Notes: a model not told the origin generated them from the letters alone. Positions 8,826 to 20,056 are shown, counted from the first letter of the stretch. The stretch: DNA of 64,000 nt from an uncultured Methanobrevibacter sp. (GCF_902770715.1 NZ_CACXTS010000002.1:1-64000); one strand, 5' to 3'. A program made the numbers and translations.

Positions 8826-10253
8826 TTAACGCCCAATTATTTGCTTAACAATAAGTTTATCATCTCGATCAAATGTCCTAAGTAGAATAATTGCGGCAAA
8901 GTATACTACAATTGATACTGCTATAGCAAACCACATATTCAAATCAAGAGCATATAATGCAATTCCTAAGATTAATGAAGCACCACAAACCTTTAAGATG
9001 TCATAAACAAGATGCATATCTGGAAGTTGACCTATTTTTCTAATCATATATAATTCTAGAATTAATATTAAAACTTCGCTTAAAACTGTTGCAACTGAAG
9101 CCCCATAGACTGAATATCTAGGAATCAGAATTAAATTTAAAATTATATTAAACACTGCAGCAATAGAATAAATCTTTGTGACAGAATACTCTTCATGAGA
9201 TGCATTTAAAATCATTGAGCAAGCCCCATTGACAAACAAGAAGCAGACTGTCCAAATCAATATTTTTAAAACACCACCCGCTTCAATGAACTGTGCTCCA
9301 TAAATTCCAATTAAATCATAACCATAGAAACAGGTGAAAACTGCAATTGGAATTGTAATTATTGAGAGATATTTAATTGATTTAACAAAGCTGAGAGCCA
9401 ATAGATCTTTTTCGCCTTCAAATAATTTGCTCATAACCGGGAAGATAACTGCAGTATATATTGTATAGAATAATGCTAAAACACTAATTAACTTGTATGC
9501 TGAATTGTACAAACCTGCATTGTAAGTTGTTGACATCTGAGTGATCATTACGATATCTATTGAGTAGTAAATTGTGTAAAAAAGACCTGTTAATGCAAAA
9601 GGGATTCCGGCTTTTAATAAGGTCTTGTAAAATGAAAAATCAAATTTGAGTTTTGGTTTGATGAAATGGGCTCTCATTGCATATGTGGCATAGATTAACG
9701 CTACAAAATTTGCAAAAAGATAGGCTGCTGTGATTCCTAAAAGTCCCCAATCCGTAAATGTTACAAAAACTATACCTGCCAATGTAAAAATGGTTATGAT
9801 AATGTTTGTAATGGCCTGATATTTGATTTCTTCATGAGCCTGGAAAGATGAGAAAAAGACATCATGATATGTTTTAATAATGTATTCAATAGCATATAAC
9901 AAACAAATTCCAATCACATAACGATTCCATCCTAGAACCAACAATGTAATAAAAATCATGAAAAGATAGAAAATTGCCAGAAATATCTTAAGGGATAACG
10001 TATTGTTAATGTATTTATCCTCATTTTCAAAATCCGTTGATATGGCTCTTACAAGATAAGTAAAAACACCAAATGTTGCAAATACGCCAAAAATAGAAGA
10101 TATTGAAACTGCAGTTCCAAAAATACCATATTCTGATGGACCCAAGTATCTTGCACTTAAGATAGTCCAAACAAATGCACAAACACTGGTCAATATCTGT
10201 GAAACCATCAGCCAGCTCATATTTGCAAAAATTGTTCTTACATTACTAGCCAT
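8826..10253 (-). CDS. Polysaccharide flippase (MOP/RfbX-like)
   Basis: The product is 475 residues with 12-14 predicted hydrophobic helices spread over the whole length. The start MASNVRTIFANMSWLMVSQI and ARYLGPSEYGIFGTAVSI are typical of Wzx-type flippases, which move lipid-linked glycans across the membrane. It would serve surface glycan or pseudomurein assembly. It is the last gene after tgtA and a methyltransferase on the same strand, 9 bp after the latter. Confidence 0.88.
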   Translation of the reverse strand: MASNVRTIFANMSWLMVSQILTSVCAFVWTILSARYLGPSEYGIFGTAVSISSIFGVFATFGVFTYLVRAISTDFENEDKYINNTLSLKIFLAIFYLFMIFITLLVLGWNRYVIGICLLYAIEYIIKTYHDVFFSSFQAHEEIKYQAITNIIITIFTLAGIVFVTFTDWGLLGITAAYLFANFVALIYATYAMRAHFIKPKLKFDFSFYKTLLKAGIPFALTGLFYTIYYSIDIVMITQMSTTYNAGLYNSAYKLISVLALFYTIYTAVIFPVMSKLFEGEKDLLALSFVKSIKYLSIITIPIAVFTCFYGYDLIGIYGAQFIEAGGVLKILIWTVCFLFVNGACSMILNASHEEYSVTKIYSIAAVFNIILNLILIPRYSVYGASVATVLSEVLILILELYMIRKIGQLPDMHLVYDILKVCGASLILGIALYALDLNMWFAIAVSIVVYFAAIILLRTFDRDDKLIVKQIIGR

Positions 10254-10262
10254 ATTATAACC

Positions 10263-10925
10263 TTAAATTTTTCTTGCTGTTACGCAAATCCAATCGTTTT
10301 CATCATTTATAAAAGCTTTAAAATCCTTAAATCCGGTTTTTTCCAAAGATTCTTTTAAAACATCTTCAGAATAGATTTTCATGTCAAGAAGTTCGACCAA
10401 ATCATCGTATTTTTCCATTTCACCTTCTCTATAAACGGCTTCATTGCAGAAAAATACCAAACCCTCCTTTTTAAGAACCCTATTAACCTCTTTCAAGTCA
10501 TTGATAAAGTCAGGCCAGAAATAAATAGTCTCAAATCCTGTGACTATATCAAAAGTTTCATCATAAAACGGCATGTCAGAAACGGATCCCTGCAGAACAT
10601 TGACAATTCCCTTATCGATAGCATCTTTATTGAGTTTTTGGGATTTTTCAACACTTACCTCTGAGTAATCGATTCCGACAACCCTTCCATTTTCAGATAT
10701 CTGTTCTGCAAAGCGTTCAATGTTTCTTCCACCGCCGCAACCGATGTCTAAAATTTTGCTGTCCTCTTCAATTTCAAAATGGCTTACTCCCCATTGAGCC
10801 ATGGATTCATGAGATTCGTTCATTCTATCCAATATCTGATGACCCAATTCACCAACAGGTTTTCTTGCATTTTTAATAAGTTCCTTATTTTCAATATGAT
10901 GGCCAGTATTTACCTTATCATCCAT
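10263..10925 (-). CDS. Class I SAM-dependent methyltransferase
   Basis: The product is 220 residues. The SAM-binding motif ILDIGCGGGRNIERF lies near residues 58-72, followed by the acidic loop VVGIDYS and motif FDIVTGFETIYFWPD. The substrate is unknown. It lies 4 bp after tgtA and before the flippase, so it is probably co-transcribed, though a shared pathway is not evident. Confidence 0.85.
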   Translation of the reverse strand: MDDKVNTGHHIENKELIKNARKPVGELGHQILDRMNESHESMAQWGVSHFEIEEDSKILDIGCGGGRNIERFAEQISENGRVVGIDYSEVSVEKSQKLNKDAIDKGIVNVLQGSVSDMPFYDETFDIVTGFETIYFWPDFINDLKEVNRVLKKEGLVFFCNEAVYREGEMEKYDDLVELLDMKIYSEDVLKESLEKTGFKDFKAFINDENDWICVTARKI

Positions 10926-10929
10926 ATTA

Positions 10930-12909
10930 TCACTTCTTCATTCCTTTACGTGTTTTAATAGCTTGTCCTGTTTCAAATTGTTTTATTTCACAGGCTCCAA
11001 TCAACGCTTTTCCATATGCCAATAATTTATCTTCTTCATTTACAATTAAAACTTCATCATTTGATCTGATATTATCGTCACAGTCAACTACAAATTTACA
11101 GAAAACACTTTTTCCATCAAGAGCAAATGGTTCTGAATCCTTATTTACGACAACTCTGTTTTTAGGATATGGCATTGCATTGTGAAGTCTTTTTGCACCT
11201 TCCTTTGATAAAATCAATAATGAATCTGAAGCTCTCATATTCACTATTAAAACCTTTCCATCGTAGATATGTCTTATTTTGCCTGTCTTTTTACTTTTTT
11301 CAATGTTGATTTTGCCTGTAAACAATGCATCGCCGGCGCCGACTCCAAACTGATAATCTGCAATTGCCTTAATCTTTTTGACATCATCCTTCTGATATCT
11401 TATTTCATCGGAAGCTTCGCATTTATTCAGAAGGCCCAATTCCAAGTCCTCATTGATACGTTTGTGAATGAACACCTGGTCATAATATTCGACGAATTCA
11501 TCAATGAAATCCTCTGCAAATTCAATTGCATCAACATCACGGGTTCTGGGAGCGTCATTCTGACTTAATGGATATACTTCATCAATTTCCAATGGAACCA
11601 ATCCGAACGGAATGTCCAATACCATGAAATCAGTGTTTTCCAAGTCAATTTCCTTTTCATCACCGTAGGTGTAGAATTCACCCAGCTTTCCGGAAATGAA
11701 CTTTGAGTAAGGCTTTCTTGTAGGAGGCAAAATTACCAAGTCCCTCTTTTTGGGCATTTGGCGCAATTTTTGCATATGCCTTAAAACTTCAGACCGGCAT
11801 AATGATTCGGGACCTGTGTAGAAAAATGCTGATTTCTTGCTTCTCGGATCATACTTTTCCAAATCCTGAGAGTAGTTTCCAAGCTGTCTTACACCCTCTA
11901 AAAGTGCAGGATGAGCTCTGCATCTCTCTTCTACAAGTTCCATAAGATTACCGTCATAAATGGCCTGCCTAATTAATCTTAACTCGGCAAATGAAACGTG
12001 AAGGTTATGTTGAGCAATAAGGTCTCTGCGCTTTTCCTTTGGCATTGCCCTCAAATCATCGGGAGTGTATTTGGTACACACTTCACAAGAACATGGCATT
12101 TCCTGCAAGTTTTCAAGCTTGAATGTTCCTCTTGTGGATAAAAGCCTGTCATCTTCAGCATATAAAATATAAGCGGCAGAGTCAAACAGATCGCAACCCA
12201 TTGCAACACATAATGCGAATATCATAGGATGTCCCGCACCCATCAAATGGCGGGGAACAGTATCTGACAGCTCTTTCATGGAGTTCATTACAACATCCAC
12301 AAGGTCTTTGTAGTGATAGGATTCCATTAAAGGAACAACAGCTCCAATCGGATACAAGTCAGCGTCAAGTTTTGAAAGTTCACGGGCGCATTCCTGTCTT
12401 AAATCCAAGTAAGTTGAACCTTGAACAACAGAATTCAACAACATTTCAATGTTTTGCTCCTTTTTAAATTCAACAGCTTCCTTCGCACGTTCTATAGTGA
12501 TTTTTAAATCGCTTTCCGCTTTTTCCCTATCTACGAAAGGCGCTGTAGGAATATCCAGGCTTGTTCCAATATCGGTTTTGATTAATTCCTGAAACTCGAT
12601 TACTTCCTTATTTGTAATTTCAACATCCCCATAAACAGATAGCTGAAATGAACCTGAATCGGTCATGATCGGTCCGTCAAAGTTGATTAACTTATGCAAT
12701 CCTTCATCTACAGCTTTTTTCTTCAGTTCTTCATCTTTATAAATTAGATAAGCGTTAGTGATTACTATGTCCGCACCATATTTTCCAACATCAATAGCCT
12801 GTTTGCGCGGATGAATAACCGGCATTAATGCAGGAGTCTTTACATTGCCGTGCTTGGTTTTTAAAACTCCAACACGCCCCATATTATCTTTTGCTTTAAT
12901 TTCAAACAT
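10930..12909 (-). CDS. tgtA: Archaeosine tRNA-guanine(15) transglycosylase
   Basis: The product is 659 residues. The N-terminal catalytic domain has PALMPVIHPRKQAID and the MTDSGSFQL motif with the first catalytic Asp near residue 95. A zinc site CSCEVC lies near 275-280. A C-terminal PUA domain (GVLIV/VVVNKDSEPFALDGKSVF type, about 575-655) follows. The enzyme swaps guanine 15 in the tRNA D-loop for preQ0, leading to archaeosine, a modification restricted to archaea. It is first in a three-gene run. A 228-bp divergent region separates it from the MnmC-like gene. Confidence 0.95.
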   Translation of the reverse strand: MFEIKAKDNMGRVGVLKTKHGNVKTPALMPVIHPRKQAIDVGKYGADIVITNAYLIYKDEELKKKAVDEGLHKLINFDGPIMTDSGSFQLSVYGDVEITNKEVIEFQELIKTDIGTSLDIPTAPFVDREKAESDLKITIERAKEAVEFKKEQNIEMLLNSVVQGSTYLDLRQECARELSKLDADLYPIGAVVPLMESYHYKDLVDVVMNSMKELSDTVPRHLMGAGHPMIFALCVAMGCDLFDSAAYILYAEDDRLLSTRGTFKLENLQEMPCSCEVCTKYTPDDLRAMPKEKRRDLIAQHNLHVSFAELRLIRQAIYDGNLMELVEERCRAHPALLEGVRQLGNYSQDLEKYDPRSKKSAFFYTGPESLCRSEVLRHMQKLRQMPKKRDLVILPPTRKPYSKFISGKLGEFYTYGDEKEIDLENTDFMVLDIPFGLVPLEIDEVYPLSQNDAPRTRDVDAIEFAEDFIDEFVEYYDQVFIHKRINEDLELGLLNKCEASDEIRYQKDDVKKIKAIADYQFGVGAGDALFTGKINIEKSKKTGKIRHIYDGKVLIVNMRASDSLLILSKEGAKRLHNAMPYPKNRVVVNKDSEPFALDGKSVFCKFVVDCDDNIRSNDEVLIVNEEDKLLAYGKALIGACEIKQFETGQAIKTRKGMKK

Positions 12910-13137
12910 TTAATAACCTTATTATATTAATTAAACAAGAATTCACTACTTTAAAATAAAATCTTAAATTATGAGTCCTCTTAAAAAAAATCATTTCCAA
13001 AAATATTTGGACTATCAAATACCTAAATAAAGTTTTAATTAGAAATTATATAAATTTTGCTCATATAAAAAGTTAAGATTGATTTATTTATGGAATGTTT
13101 TAATATGATTAAAATCTAAAAATTAAGTTTAGATAAA

Positions 13138-14355
13138 ATGAGTTATGAAAACAGTGCCAGAATAATTAATGACGATATCTTTGATTTAATCAATGAATGT
13201 TTCGCCCAAGAAAAAAGTAGTCGAAATAATGAAAGCAGACTTAATTTTTTTGATACCTATAACAATTACTTTGTTTTAACTGAAGATGGATCTTATTCTA
13301 TTAATTCAAAAGAAATAAATCACAAAGTTGAAACGTTACATACATCTACAGGAGCAATAAGTGAATCATTTGAGAAATTTATCAAACCCATGAAGTTCAA
13401 TTATGACAAGGATATTGCCATTTTAGACATCTGCGCAGGATTGGGCTACAATTCATCAGCTGCAATAGCTGATTTCATTAAAAATAGCTCCAATTCAAAT
13501 TTGCAAATTGACATGGTTGAAATTTCAAAAGCCACCTACGCCTGTGGACTTTTGGTGCCTTCTCCGATACCAGAACATGACATTACAAAAAAGGCCATTG
13601 AAGATGAACTCATCAAACAGGATTATGCCACATTAAGTTTGGAAAAGGCGGAAATTCCCGAAAACATTAACATCAACGTCTTCATTGAGGATGCAAGACA
13701 AACCGTTCAAGGACTTGAAGATGACACCTATGATGCAATATTTTTAGATCCGTTCAGCCAGAATATGGCACCAGAATTATTTTCAGTTGAATTCTTCAAA
13801 CAGTTCAGGCGCATCATCAAAGATGACGGCATCGTGGCAACCTACACATCCGCCGCACCAATTAGAGCAGGATTCATTGAAGCCGGTTTTTACATAGGTC
13901 TCGGTCCGATTTTTGGAAGAAAACAAGGAGGAACCCTTGCCAGTCCAAATCCTGAGATGCTTGACTATTCCCTTCCCAAAAATGATGAGATTAGAATTGC
14001 ACTATCAGATGTTGGAATTCCATTCAGAGACCCTGGATTAAACAATTCAAGTGAAACAATATTGGAAAACAGAACTGAAGAACGCCACAATGCACGCCAT
14101 AACACCAAAATCTCATCAGCCGTAAAAACACCAATATTTTTAGGCGATGAAATGGATGATGAAAAATTAAAAAGACGTGTTGAGAGAAACCTCGCTAAAA
14201 TGAATATTCCATCAACCACATCCAAGGAAGCATTCTTTATTATTGAATGTGAAAAAAATTATTGCGAAAAGCAGGATAGTGAAAATAACTCCACAAATAG
14301 AATTTTGGATATGGAAAAAAGATTAAAAAAAGTTAAGAAAGGAAATTATGTTTGA
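13138..14355 (+). CDS. MnmC-like (DUF752) SAM-dependent methyltransferase
   Basis: The product is 405 residues. It has the SAM-binding LDICAGLGYNSSAA, the catalytic-type YDAIFLDPFSQNMAPELFS, and VATYTSAAPIRAGFIEAGF, all features of the methyltransferase half of MnmC. Bacterial MnmC acts on the wobble uridine of tRNA. Archaeal homologues have this half alone and may act on tRNA, but this is inferred. The C-terminal 120 residues are extra and Lys/Asn/Glu rich. Its TGA abuts the stop of the convergent gene with no spacing. Confidence 0.82.
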   Translation: MSYENSARIINDDIFDLINECFAQEKSSRNNESRLNFFDTYNNYFVLTEDGSYSINSKEINHKVETLHTSTGAISESFEKFIKPMKFNYDKDIAILDICAGLGYNSSAAIADFIKNSSNSNLQIDMVEISKATYACGLLVPSPIPEHDITKKAIEDELIKQDYATLSLEKAEIPENININVFIEDARQTVQGLEDDTYDAIFLDPFSQNMAPELFSVEFFKQFRRIIKDDGIVATYTSAAPIRAGFIEAGFYIGLGPIFGRKQGGTLASPNPEMLDYSLPKNDEIRIALSDVGIPFRDPGLNNSSETILENRTEERHNARHNTKISSAVKTPIFLGDEMDDEKLKRRVERNLAKMNIPSTTSKEAFFIIECEKNYCEKQDSENNSTNRILDMEKRLKKVKKGNYV

Positions 14356-16227
14356 TTATTTAACAAAATTTCCACTTTTAAGCATATAAGCTGCTTCTTT
14401 TGTTGATTTTGTAGGTGGTATCACTACAGTTAAATGCATTGGATTTGATGTGACATGCTCATTTCCGAATATTGAAAAATCACAATCACAATGGGAACAG
14501 AAGATCATACCTTCAGTACTTCCAGGTTCCCTATGGCCTGTTGCAGGGAAAATACCCACTTCGGTTTTTTCATCACCGGCCCAGAAAACATCCCAATACA
14601 AGGTGTCGGTATGATGGCAGTATGGGCAAACCCTTTCGAATTCTGTCATATACCAAGTCCAACCGTATTTTGATTCCTCACCTGGAGCGGAAGGTCTTCC
14701 AATAGCTAAAATAGTAGTTCCATCTTCAGAAATACCATATTTACTATACGATGTACCATACCTATCTTTCATTACAGTGATTTTTTTAGTTACCTGATAG
14801 CCTGTGTCTAAATCTTTAGAAACAACCTTGTATTGGCCAACCGGCAATTTAAAGCTAACAGAAGCCAGACCTTTTGAATTAGTTTTTACTATATGTTTAA
14901 CGCCATCAATAGTAATCTGCACTTTCTTGCCTTTAGCTATTTTACCGTCCTGACCTAAAAGCTGAATCTGATAGGATGATTTTTCATTATCGATAGCTCC
15001 AATATCCATTGCTTTAATAGAAGCCAACTTGACAGTTACCTTCTTGTTTAAAACATAACCGGTATAAGGATCTACGCTCTTAAAGTTGTAAACACCTTTT
15101 CCCAATTTGAAACTAACGGTAGCAACACCTTTTGAGTTTGTCTTAACTGTTTTTTTAGCCCCGTCAACATAGACATGCATTTTAGCATTTTTGGCTAAAG
15201 TTTCACCTTTATAAAGTGTAACTTCAAATTTAGAAGTTTTTCCAGTGAATACAGTCATGGATTTGGCATAAAGTGTTGGTAAAACTTTAAAGGTATTTGT
15301 CTTTTTCTCACCGGTCTGAGTATTGATTGAAGTAATCTTATATGTTCCCGGAGGAGAAATCACTTTAATTGTTGCCTTACCATTGGAATTGGTTTTCTTA
15401 TAGAAGTAATTGCCTCTTGCATAAAACTTGATGTTTTTATTTTTTAAGACTTTTCCATTTTTGCCATAGAATGTTGCTGTGAATTTTTTAGAGCTTAAAT
15501 AATGCTTTTTCAAATCAGTTGCAACAATGGATGATTTAACAACAATTTTATTGGAAGTCTTGAATCCATTAGGATGGATTGCATAAATAGTATAAGTACC
15601 AACCTTCAATCCTATGGCTAATTTAGCTACTCCTTTTGAATTGGTCTTTTTAGTATATGTTTTACCATTAACCTTGAATTTGACATCTGTATTCGCCAAA
15701 GCCTTACCATTGCTTTTCAGGAATGTAGCAGAATAGGAAGCTGTACTCTTATAGGTTTTAGTAAGATCATTTCCTTTAATTACAGGCAATACCTTAATAT
15801 TATTTTTTGTAGTAGCAAGTTTGCCGTATTTGGCAGAAATTACATAGCTACCTACATTCAAATCCAAAGGCAATGAAACTTTGCCTGAACTATCAGTATT
15901 TTTAGTGTAATCTACACCATTAACAGTCAAAGTTATAGGCACATTGCTGACGGATTTATTTCCATTGGATAATGATACTTTATAACTGGAACTGCCTTTA
16001 TAATACATACTTACATCACTACCGCTCAATTCATAGTTATTTTTTTGAGCTGAAGCAGTGAGCACTTCATTTGTAGATATATCTTCAGAAACCCCCGATG
16101 GAGGTTCTTCATCTACATCACTAGCCATTATATCATCAGTTGCATTTGTATCAGCTGCAGCAATTGCAGAGATTGACAACATAAAAACTAGTGTTAACAA
16201 AATTAAACTAATTTTTTTATTAAACAT
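14356..16227 (-). CDS. Secreted Ig-repeat adhesin-like protein with C-terminal CxxC pair
   Basis: The product is 623 residues from ATG 16227, where a GGAG lies 10 nt upstream and [16 protein letters not shown] begins a signal peptide ending about ISAIAAAD. An upstream ATG would add five residues. Five bacterial-Ig-like repeats of about 84 residues follow, each with a TNSKG(V/K/L)A turn and a GxY strand. The last about 120 residues differ: CPYC and, some 40 residues later, CSHC, resembling a zinc ribbon, flanked by aromatic-rich sequence. Ig-repeat proteins of this kind are abundant in Methanobrevibacter and are thought to act at the cell surface. No membrane anchor or pseudomurein-binding repeat is seen. 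Confidence 0.8.
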   Translation of the reverse strand: MFNKKISLILLTLVFMLSISAIAAADTNATDDIMASDVDEEPPSGVSEDISTNEVLTASAQKNNYELSGSDVSMYYKGSSSYKVSLSNGNKSVSNVPITLTVNGVDYTKNTDSSGKVSLPLDLNVGSYVISAKYGKLATTKNNIKVLPVIKGNDLTKTYKSTASYSATFLKSNGKALANTDVKFKVNGKTYTKKTNSKGVAKLAIGLKVGTYTIYAIHPNGFKTSNKIVVKSSIVATDLKKHYLSSKKFTATFYGKNGKVLKNKNIKFYARGNYFYKKTNSNGKATIKVISPPGTYKITSINTQTGEKKTNTFKVLPTLYAKSMTVFTGKTSKFEVTLYKGETLAKNAKMHVYVDGAKKTVKTNSKGVATVSFKLGKGVYNFKSVDPYTGYVLNKKVTVKLASIKAMDIGAIDNEKSSYQIQLLGQDGKIAKGKKVQITIDGVKHIVKTNSKGLASVSFKLPVGQYKVVSKDLDTGYQVTKKITVMKDRYGTSYSKYGISEDGTTILAIGRPSAPGEESKYGWTWYMTEFERVCPYCHHTDTLYWDVFWAGDEKTEVGIFPATGHREPGSTEGMIFCSHCDCDFSIFGNEHVTSNPMHLTVVIPPTKSTKEAAYMLKSGNFVK

Positions 16228-16244
16228 AAACGTTAACTCCATCT

Positions 16245-16606
16245 AACATTTGTTCTTGTTAATTCTTATTTGTCTTTTTCTATAAAAAGCTTTTGATTTT
16301 CAAAAAAAGATTAAATAAGCTTAATTTAGCTAAAATAAGCAATTATAAGTTAAAAAATTTAATAAATAGTTTAAATTAAATGAAACTATTATCAAAAGAT
16401 AAAATTGAATTGAAAATAAATTATTCAAAATAATTCATATTTAATAAAAAGCTTAAAAACAAAGCAATAAGGGTAACCCGAATAAGAAGAGCCGATTAAA
16501 TAAATTCAATGAAATAATAATAATCCAATAAAAATCAATGAAAACTCAACGAAAAATCCTTAATTTGAAAAATAAATGAAAATTAGCTAAAAAAAGAAAA
16601 AAAGGA
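16245..16606. other. AT-rich intergenic stretch
   Basis: It is very AT-rich, with no open frame and no RNA fold I can support. It must carry the promoter of the Ig-repeat gene (minus strand) near 16260-16300 and holds the U-rich tail of the glmS terminator at its right end. Confidence 0.4.
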
Positions 16607-16625
16607 TAAGGTAAAAAATACCTTA
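16607..16625 (-). terminator. Hairpin plus U-tract overlapping the glmS stop codon
   Basis: TAAGGTA and TACCTTA form a perfect 7-bp stem with a 5-nt loop. On the minus strand two U7 runs follow (complement of 16588-16603). The 5' arm contains the glmS stop. Confidence 0.65.
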
Positions 16626-18407
16626 CTCGACAGTTACGCATTTTGCCAAATTTTTAGGCTTGTCAGGGTCATGGCCCTTTTCAAGTGTGATGTAATATGC
16701 TATCAACTGTAAAGGCACAATGTAAACCAAAGGTGCAATAATCTCTTTTACATCGGAATTTATTGCAATGACATCATTGGCTTTAGCTTTTAATGATTCA
16801 TCATCAGAAGATCCTACAGCCAAAACATAGGCACCACGTGACTTGACTTCCTCCAGATTGCTCATGGTCTTTTTATAAGTATCGCCCGGAGGTATAACCA
16901 CTACAACAGGAATGCCCTCATCAATCAAGGCCAAAGGACCATGCTTCAATTCACCTGCAGCATACCCTTCACCGTGAATATATGTGATTTCCTTAAGTTT
17001 TAATGCTCCTTCCAAAGCTGTTGGATATGAATATCCTCTTCCAAGATAGAAGAAATCTTCAGCAAAATTATATCTTCTTGAGATGTTTTTGATGTATTCA
17101 ACATCTTCCAATGTCTCATCAATGAAATCAGGTACCTTTTCAAGTTCCTTAAGCAATTCTGTATTCTTAGCAAGCAAAGCTGCGAACAAGTAGATTGATG
17201 TCAATTGAGCCACATAAGTTTTGGTTGCTGCAACCCCTATCTCCGGACCTGCCTGGGTTTGGATTACATATTGGGCTCTTCTTGTAATGGATGAACCGGC
17301 TACATTAACTATTCCTAAAGTTTTTGATGTCTGGTTTGCAACATCCAATGCCTTAAGCGAATCTGCAGTTTCACCGGATTGGGAAATAAATATCACTAAA
17401 GTTTTATCATTTAGGGTATTCGCAGAATATTTGAACTCTGATGCCAAAATCACATCAGTAGGAATGCCCGCAAGTGATTCGATTAAATATTTTCCTGTCA
17501 ATGATGCATGATAAGAGGTTCCGCATGCAACAAAACAAATCCTTTGAACATCCTCTATTTCTTCAATAATCTCTTGAATATTATCCTTTTGGGTTAAAGT
17601 GTTTCTAACAGCTGTGGCCTGCTCATTAATCTCTTTAATCATGAAGTGATCATAGCCTTCTTTTTCAGCCATTTCAGGTGTCCATGTAATTGTATCGATT
17701 TCCTTGTTGACTACATTATCGAATTCGTCATGAACAACAACGCCTTCCTTGTCCAGGATAACAATTTCCCCTCTTTCAGGATAAATTATATCCCTGGCAT
17801 ATTTTAAAATTGCAGGAGAATCGGAAGCGAGATAGTAACCTTCTTCACCTATTCCAACGATTAATGGAGAATCTTTACGTGTTGCAACAATTTTATTAGG
17901 TTCCTTGATTGAAATTGCAGCAATTGCATAAGCTCCCTGGATAATATCTATGGTTTTTCTCACAGCATGCTCCAAGTCAAATTTTTCATCCATGAATTTC
18001 TGAATCAAATGTGGAATGACTTCAGTGTCAGTGTCTGATTTGAATACATGGCCTTCAAGTATTAACTTTTGTTTGATCTCCTCATGATTTTCAATAATAC
18101 CGTTGTGAACTACAGCCACGGTATTGTCCTCATCCACATGAGGATGTGAATTCAATTTAGACGGGTCTCCATGAGTAGCCCATCTTACATGCGCAATACC
18201 AAAGTTGCCAGGCATGTCTGTTAAGTTTAATTTTTTATCAACTTCCTCAATTTTTCCCTTGTCCTTTTTAATATAAATCCTATTATCTGAAAAAGTAGCT
18301 AAACCAATAGAATCATATCCTCTGTATTCTAACTTAGATATGCAGTCAAAAAGGATTGGTGCTACATCTTCTTCATTTTTTAAAATGCATCCGACAATTC
18401 CGCACAT
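16623..18407 (-). CDS. glmS: Glutamine--fructose-6-phosphate aminotransferase (isomerizing)
   Basis: The product is 594 residues, near the family norm of about 600. The N-terminal nucleophile is Cys2 in MCGIVG, followed by the glutaminase residues VRWATHG and HNGIIEN. Two SIS sugar-isomerase domains follow (VACGTSYHA, ISQSGETADS). The end, KNLAKCVTVE, is canonical. It makes glucosamine-6-phosphate for UDP-GlcNAc, used in pseudomurein and glycans. It begins directly after the cobA stop, suggesting one transcript with cobA and the pur genes upstream. Confidence 0.96.
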   Translation of the reverse strand: MCGIVGCILKNEEDVAPILFDCISKLEYRGYDSIGLATFSDNRIYIKKDKGKIEEVDKKLNLTDMPGNFGIAHVRWATHGDPSKLNSHPHVDEDNTVAVVHNGIIENHEEIKQKLILEGHVFKSDTDTEVIPHLIQKFMDEKFDLEHAVRKTIDIIQGAYAIAAISIKEPNKIVATRKDSPLIVGIGEEGYYLASDSPAILKYARDIIYPERGEIVILDKEGVVVHDEFDNVVNKEIDTITWTPEMAEKEGYDHFMIKEINEQATAVRNTLTQKDNIQEIIEEIEDVQRICFVACGTSYHASLTGKYLIESLAGIPTDVILASEFKYSANTLNDKTLVIFISQSGETADSLKALDVANQTSKTLGIVNVAGSSITRRAQYVIQTQAGPEIGVAATKTYVAQLTSIYLFAALLAKNTELLKELEKVPDFIDETLEDVEYIKNISRRYNFAEDFFYLGRGYSYPTALEGALKLKEITYIHGEGYAAGELKHGPLALIDEGIPVVVVIPPGDTYKKTMSNLEEVKSRGAYVLAVGSSDDESLKAKANDVIAINSDVKEIIAPLVYIVPLQLIAYYITLEKGHDPDKPKNLAKCVTVE

Positions 18408-19127
18408 TTAATCACCTTGATAACTGTAAATGTCTTCATACATATTCACAACATCACCAATTATTAGAATGGCTGGTGTGTTGATTTTCTTATCTGAAAT
18501 GTCACCCAATGTACCGAATACCAGATTCTGATTCGGAAGTGTGCCGCTTTCTAAAGCACATACTGGAGTATCGGCTGAACGATATTTCATTATTTCTGAA
18601 GTATTTTCTTTGATATTTCCTATTCCCATTAATATAATTAATGTATCAGCAGTATAATCCCAGTGCACTTGGCTTTCTGGTTTTGTAGGGTCTTCATGAC
18701 CAGTTACAATAGTAACTGATGTTGCAACTCCCCTGTGAGTTACTGGTAGTCCAATGGAGGTTGGTGCTCCAATAGCTGAAGTTACACCTGGAATAACTTC
18801 AAATTTGATATCATGTTCCATTAAAGCCAATATTTCTTCTCCACCACGACCGAAGACAAAAGGGTCTCCCCCTTTCAATCTCACTACATTCTCATGATTT
18901 TGAGCCTGTTCAATAATCAACTCATTGATTTCATCCTGAGTTTTGTAATGCTCGCCTGCCTTTTTACCTACATAAATCCTTTCAGCAGTTTCCGGAGCAT
19001 GAGCCAATATTTCTTCATTAGCTAAATAATCATATAAAACAACATCAGCTTTATTTAAAGCTTTTACAGCTTTAAGAGTTATTAAATCAGCATCTCCAGG
19101 TCCCGCACCAATTAAATAAACTACCAT
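18408..19127 (-). CDS. cobA: Uroporphyrinogen-III C-methyltransferase
   Basis: The product is 239 residues. It has the [14 protein letters not shown] start, [18 protein letters not shown] and [21 protein letters not shown] motifs of SUMT enzymes. It adds two methyls to uroporphyrinogen III to form precorrin-2, on the way to cobamides, siroheme and coenzyme F430. It abuts glmS and lies 9 bp after purQ. hemD and hemB elsewhere in the window supply earlier steps. Confidence 0.95.
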   Translation of the reverse strand: MVVYLIGAGPGDADLITLKAVKALNKADVVLYDYLANEEILAHAPETAERIYVGKKAGEHYKTQDEINELIIEQAQNHENVVRLKGGDPFVFGRGGEEILALMEHDIKFEVIPGVTSAIGAPTSIGLPVTHRGVATSVTIVTGHEDPTKPESQVHWDYTADTLIILMGIGNIKENTSEIMKYRSADTPVCALESGTLPNQNLVFGTLGDISDKKINTPAILIIGDVVNMYEDIYSYQGD

Positions 19128-19136
19128 CCTATCACT

Positions 19137-19781
19137 CTATAAAAATCCTTTAAAGAAATTTAAACCGTCCGCAGAACCAAAAATGTCTTCACAAGCACGT
19201 TCTGGGTGAGGCATCATAGCAACAACAAGACCGGATTCATCACATACGCTTGTGATTGCTTCCATAGATCCATTAGGATTTTTGCCTTCAAACTGCAAAA
19301 CTATTTGGTCTTGGTCTTTCAATAAATCCATATTTTCTGTGTAAAATCTTCCTTCAGCATGTGCAATCGGAAGGGCAATGCTTTGGTCTTTCTTAAATGC
19401 TTTTGTGAATGGAGTCCTGTTGGTTGCAACTTTCAAATCAACCCATTCACAATTGAATTTAGGGTTTTCATTTGTAATGAAAATTCCAGGAATCAAACCT
19501 ATTTCTCCTAAAATCTGAGCTCCATTACAGATTCCAAGCACCGGCTTTTCTTCTTTCACCAATTCTTTAATTCCATCAATGACTGGTGTAATGGAAGCCA
19601 TTGCACCTGCCCTTAAATAATCTCCATATGAAAATCCACCAGGAATGACAATACCATCAAAGTCAGTAAGCTTTTCTTCACTCCACCAAACGTATTCCGG
19701 TTCAAGACCTGCCAATTCGCAAGCTTGTGCAACATCCCTGTCACAATTGGTTCCCGGAAATCTAATTACTCCAATTTTCAT
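19137..19781 (-). CDS. purQ: Phosphoribosylformylglycinamidine synthase subunit PurQ
   Basis: The product is 214 residues, a class I glutamine amidotransferase. Seen: [10 protein letters not shown] at the start, [13 protein letters not shown], the nucleophile Cys in GICNGAQIL, and the His/Glu end HAEGRF and MPHPERA. It supplies ammonia to PurL in the fourth step of purine synthesis. It follows purS with an 8-bp gap; purL is not in the window. Confidence 0.95.
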   Translation of the reverse strand: MKIGVIRFPGTNCDRDVAQACELAGLEPEYVWWSEEKLTDFDGIVIPGGFSYGDYLRAGAMASITPVIDGIKELVKEEKPVLGICNGAQILGEIGLIPGIFITNENPKFNCEWVDLKVATNRTPFTKAFKKDQSIALPIAHAEGRFYTENMDLLKDQDQIVLQFEGKNPNGSMEAITSVCDESGLVVAMMPHPERACEDIFGSADGLNFFKGFL

Positions 19782-19789
19782 TTTCTCAC

Positions 19790-20056
19790 CTATTTACCGC
19801 AAGCCATGTTCTGTGGAATAACATTGATTTTATAATCATGAATTACAGGATTACAGAGTAATCTTTCACACATGTCAACGACATTTTCTCTGATTACTTC
19901 CCTGTCTTCACCTTCCATTTGGAATTTGATAATTTCAACGGTTTTTACGTTTTTAACTTCGTAACCAAGTAAATCGAGAGATCTTTCGATTGTAGTTGCT
20001 TCAGGGTTTAACATACCGCTTTTTAAAGAGATTTTAACTTCAATATCAAATAACAC
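19790..20056 (-). CDS. purS: Phosphoribosylformylglycinamidine synthase subunit PurS
   Basis: The product is 88 residues, typical for PurS. It has [25 protein letters not shown] in two stretches ([20 protein letters not shown]) and [11 protein letters not shown], the family signature. It bridges PurQ and PurL in the FGAM synthase complex. It starts directly after the purC stop. Confidence 0.93.
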   Translation of the reverse strand: MLFDIEVKISLKSGMLNPEATTIERSLDLLGYEVKNVKTVEIIKFQMEGEDREVIRENVVDMCERLLCNPVIHDYKINVIPQNMACGK

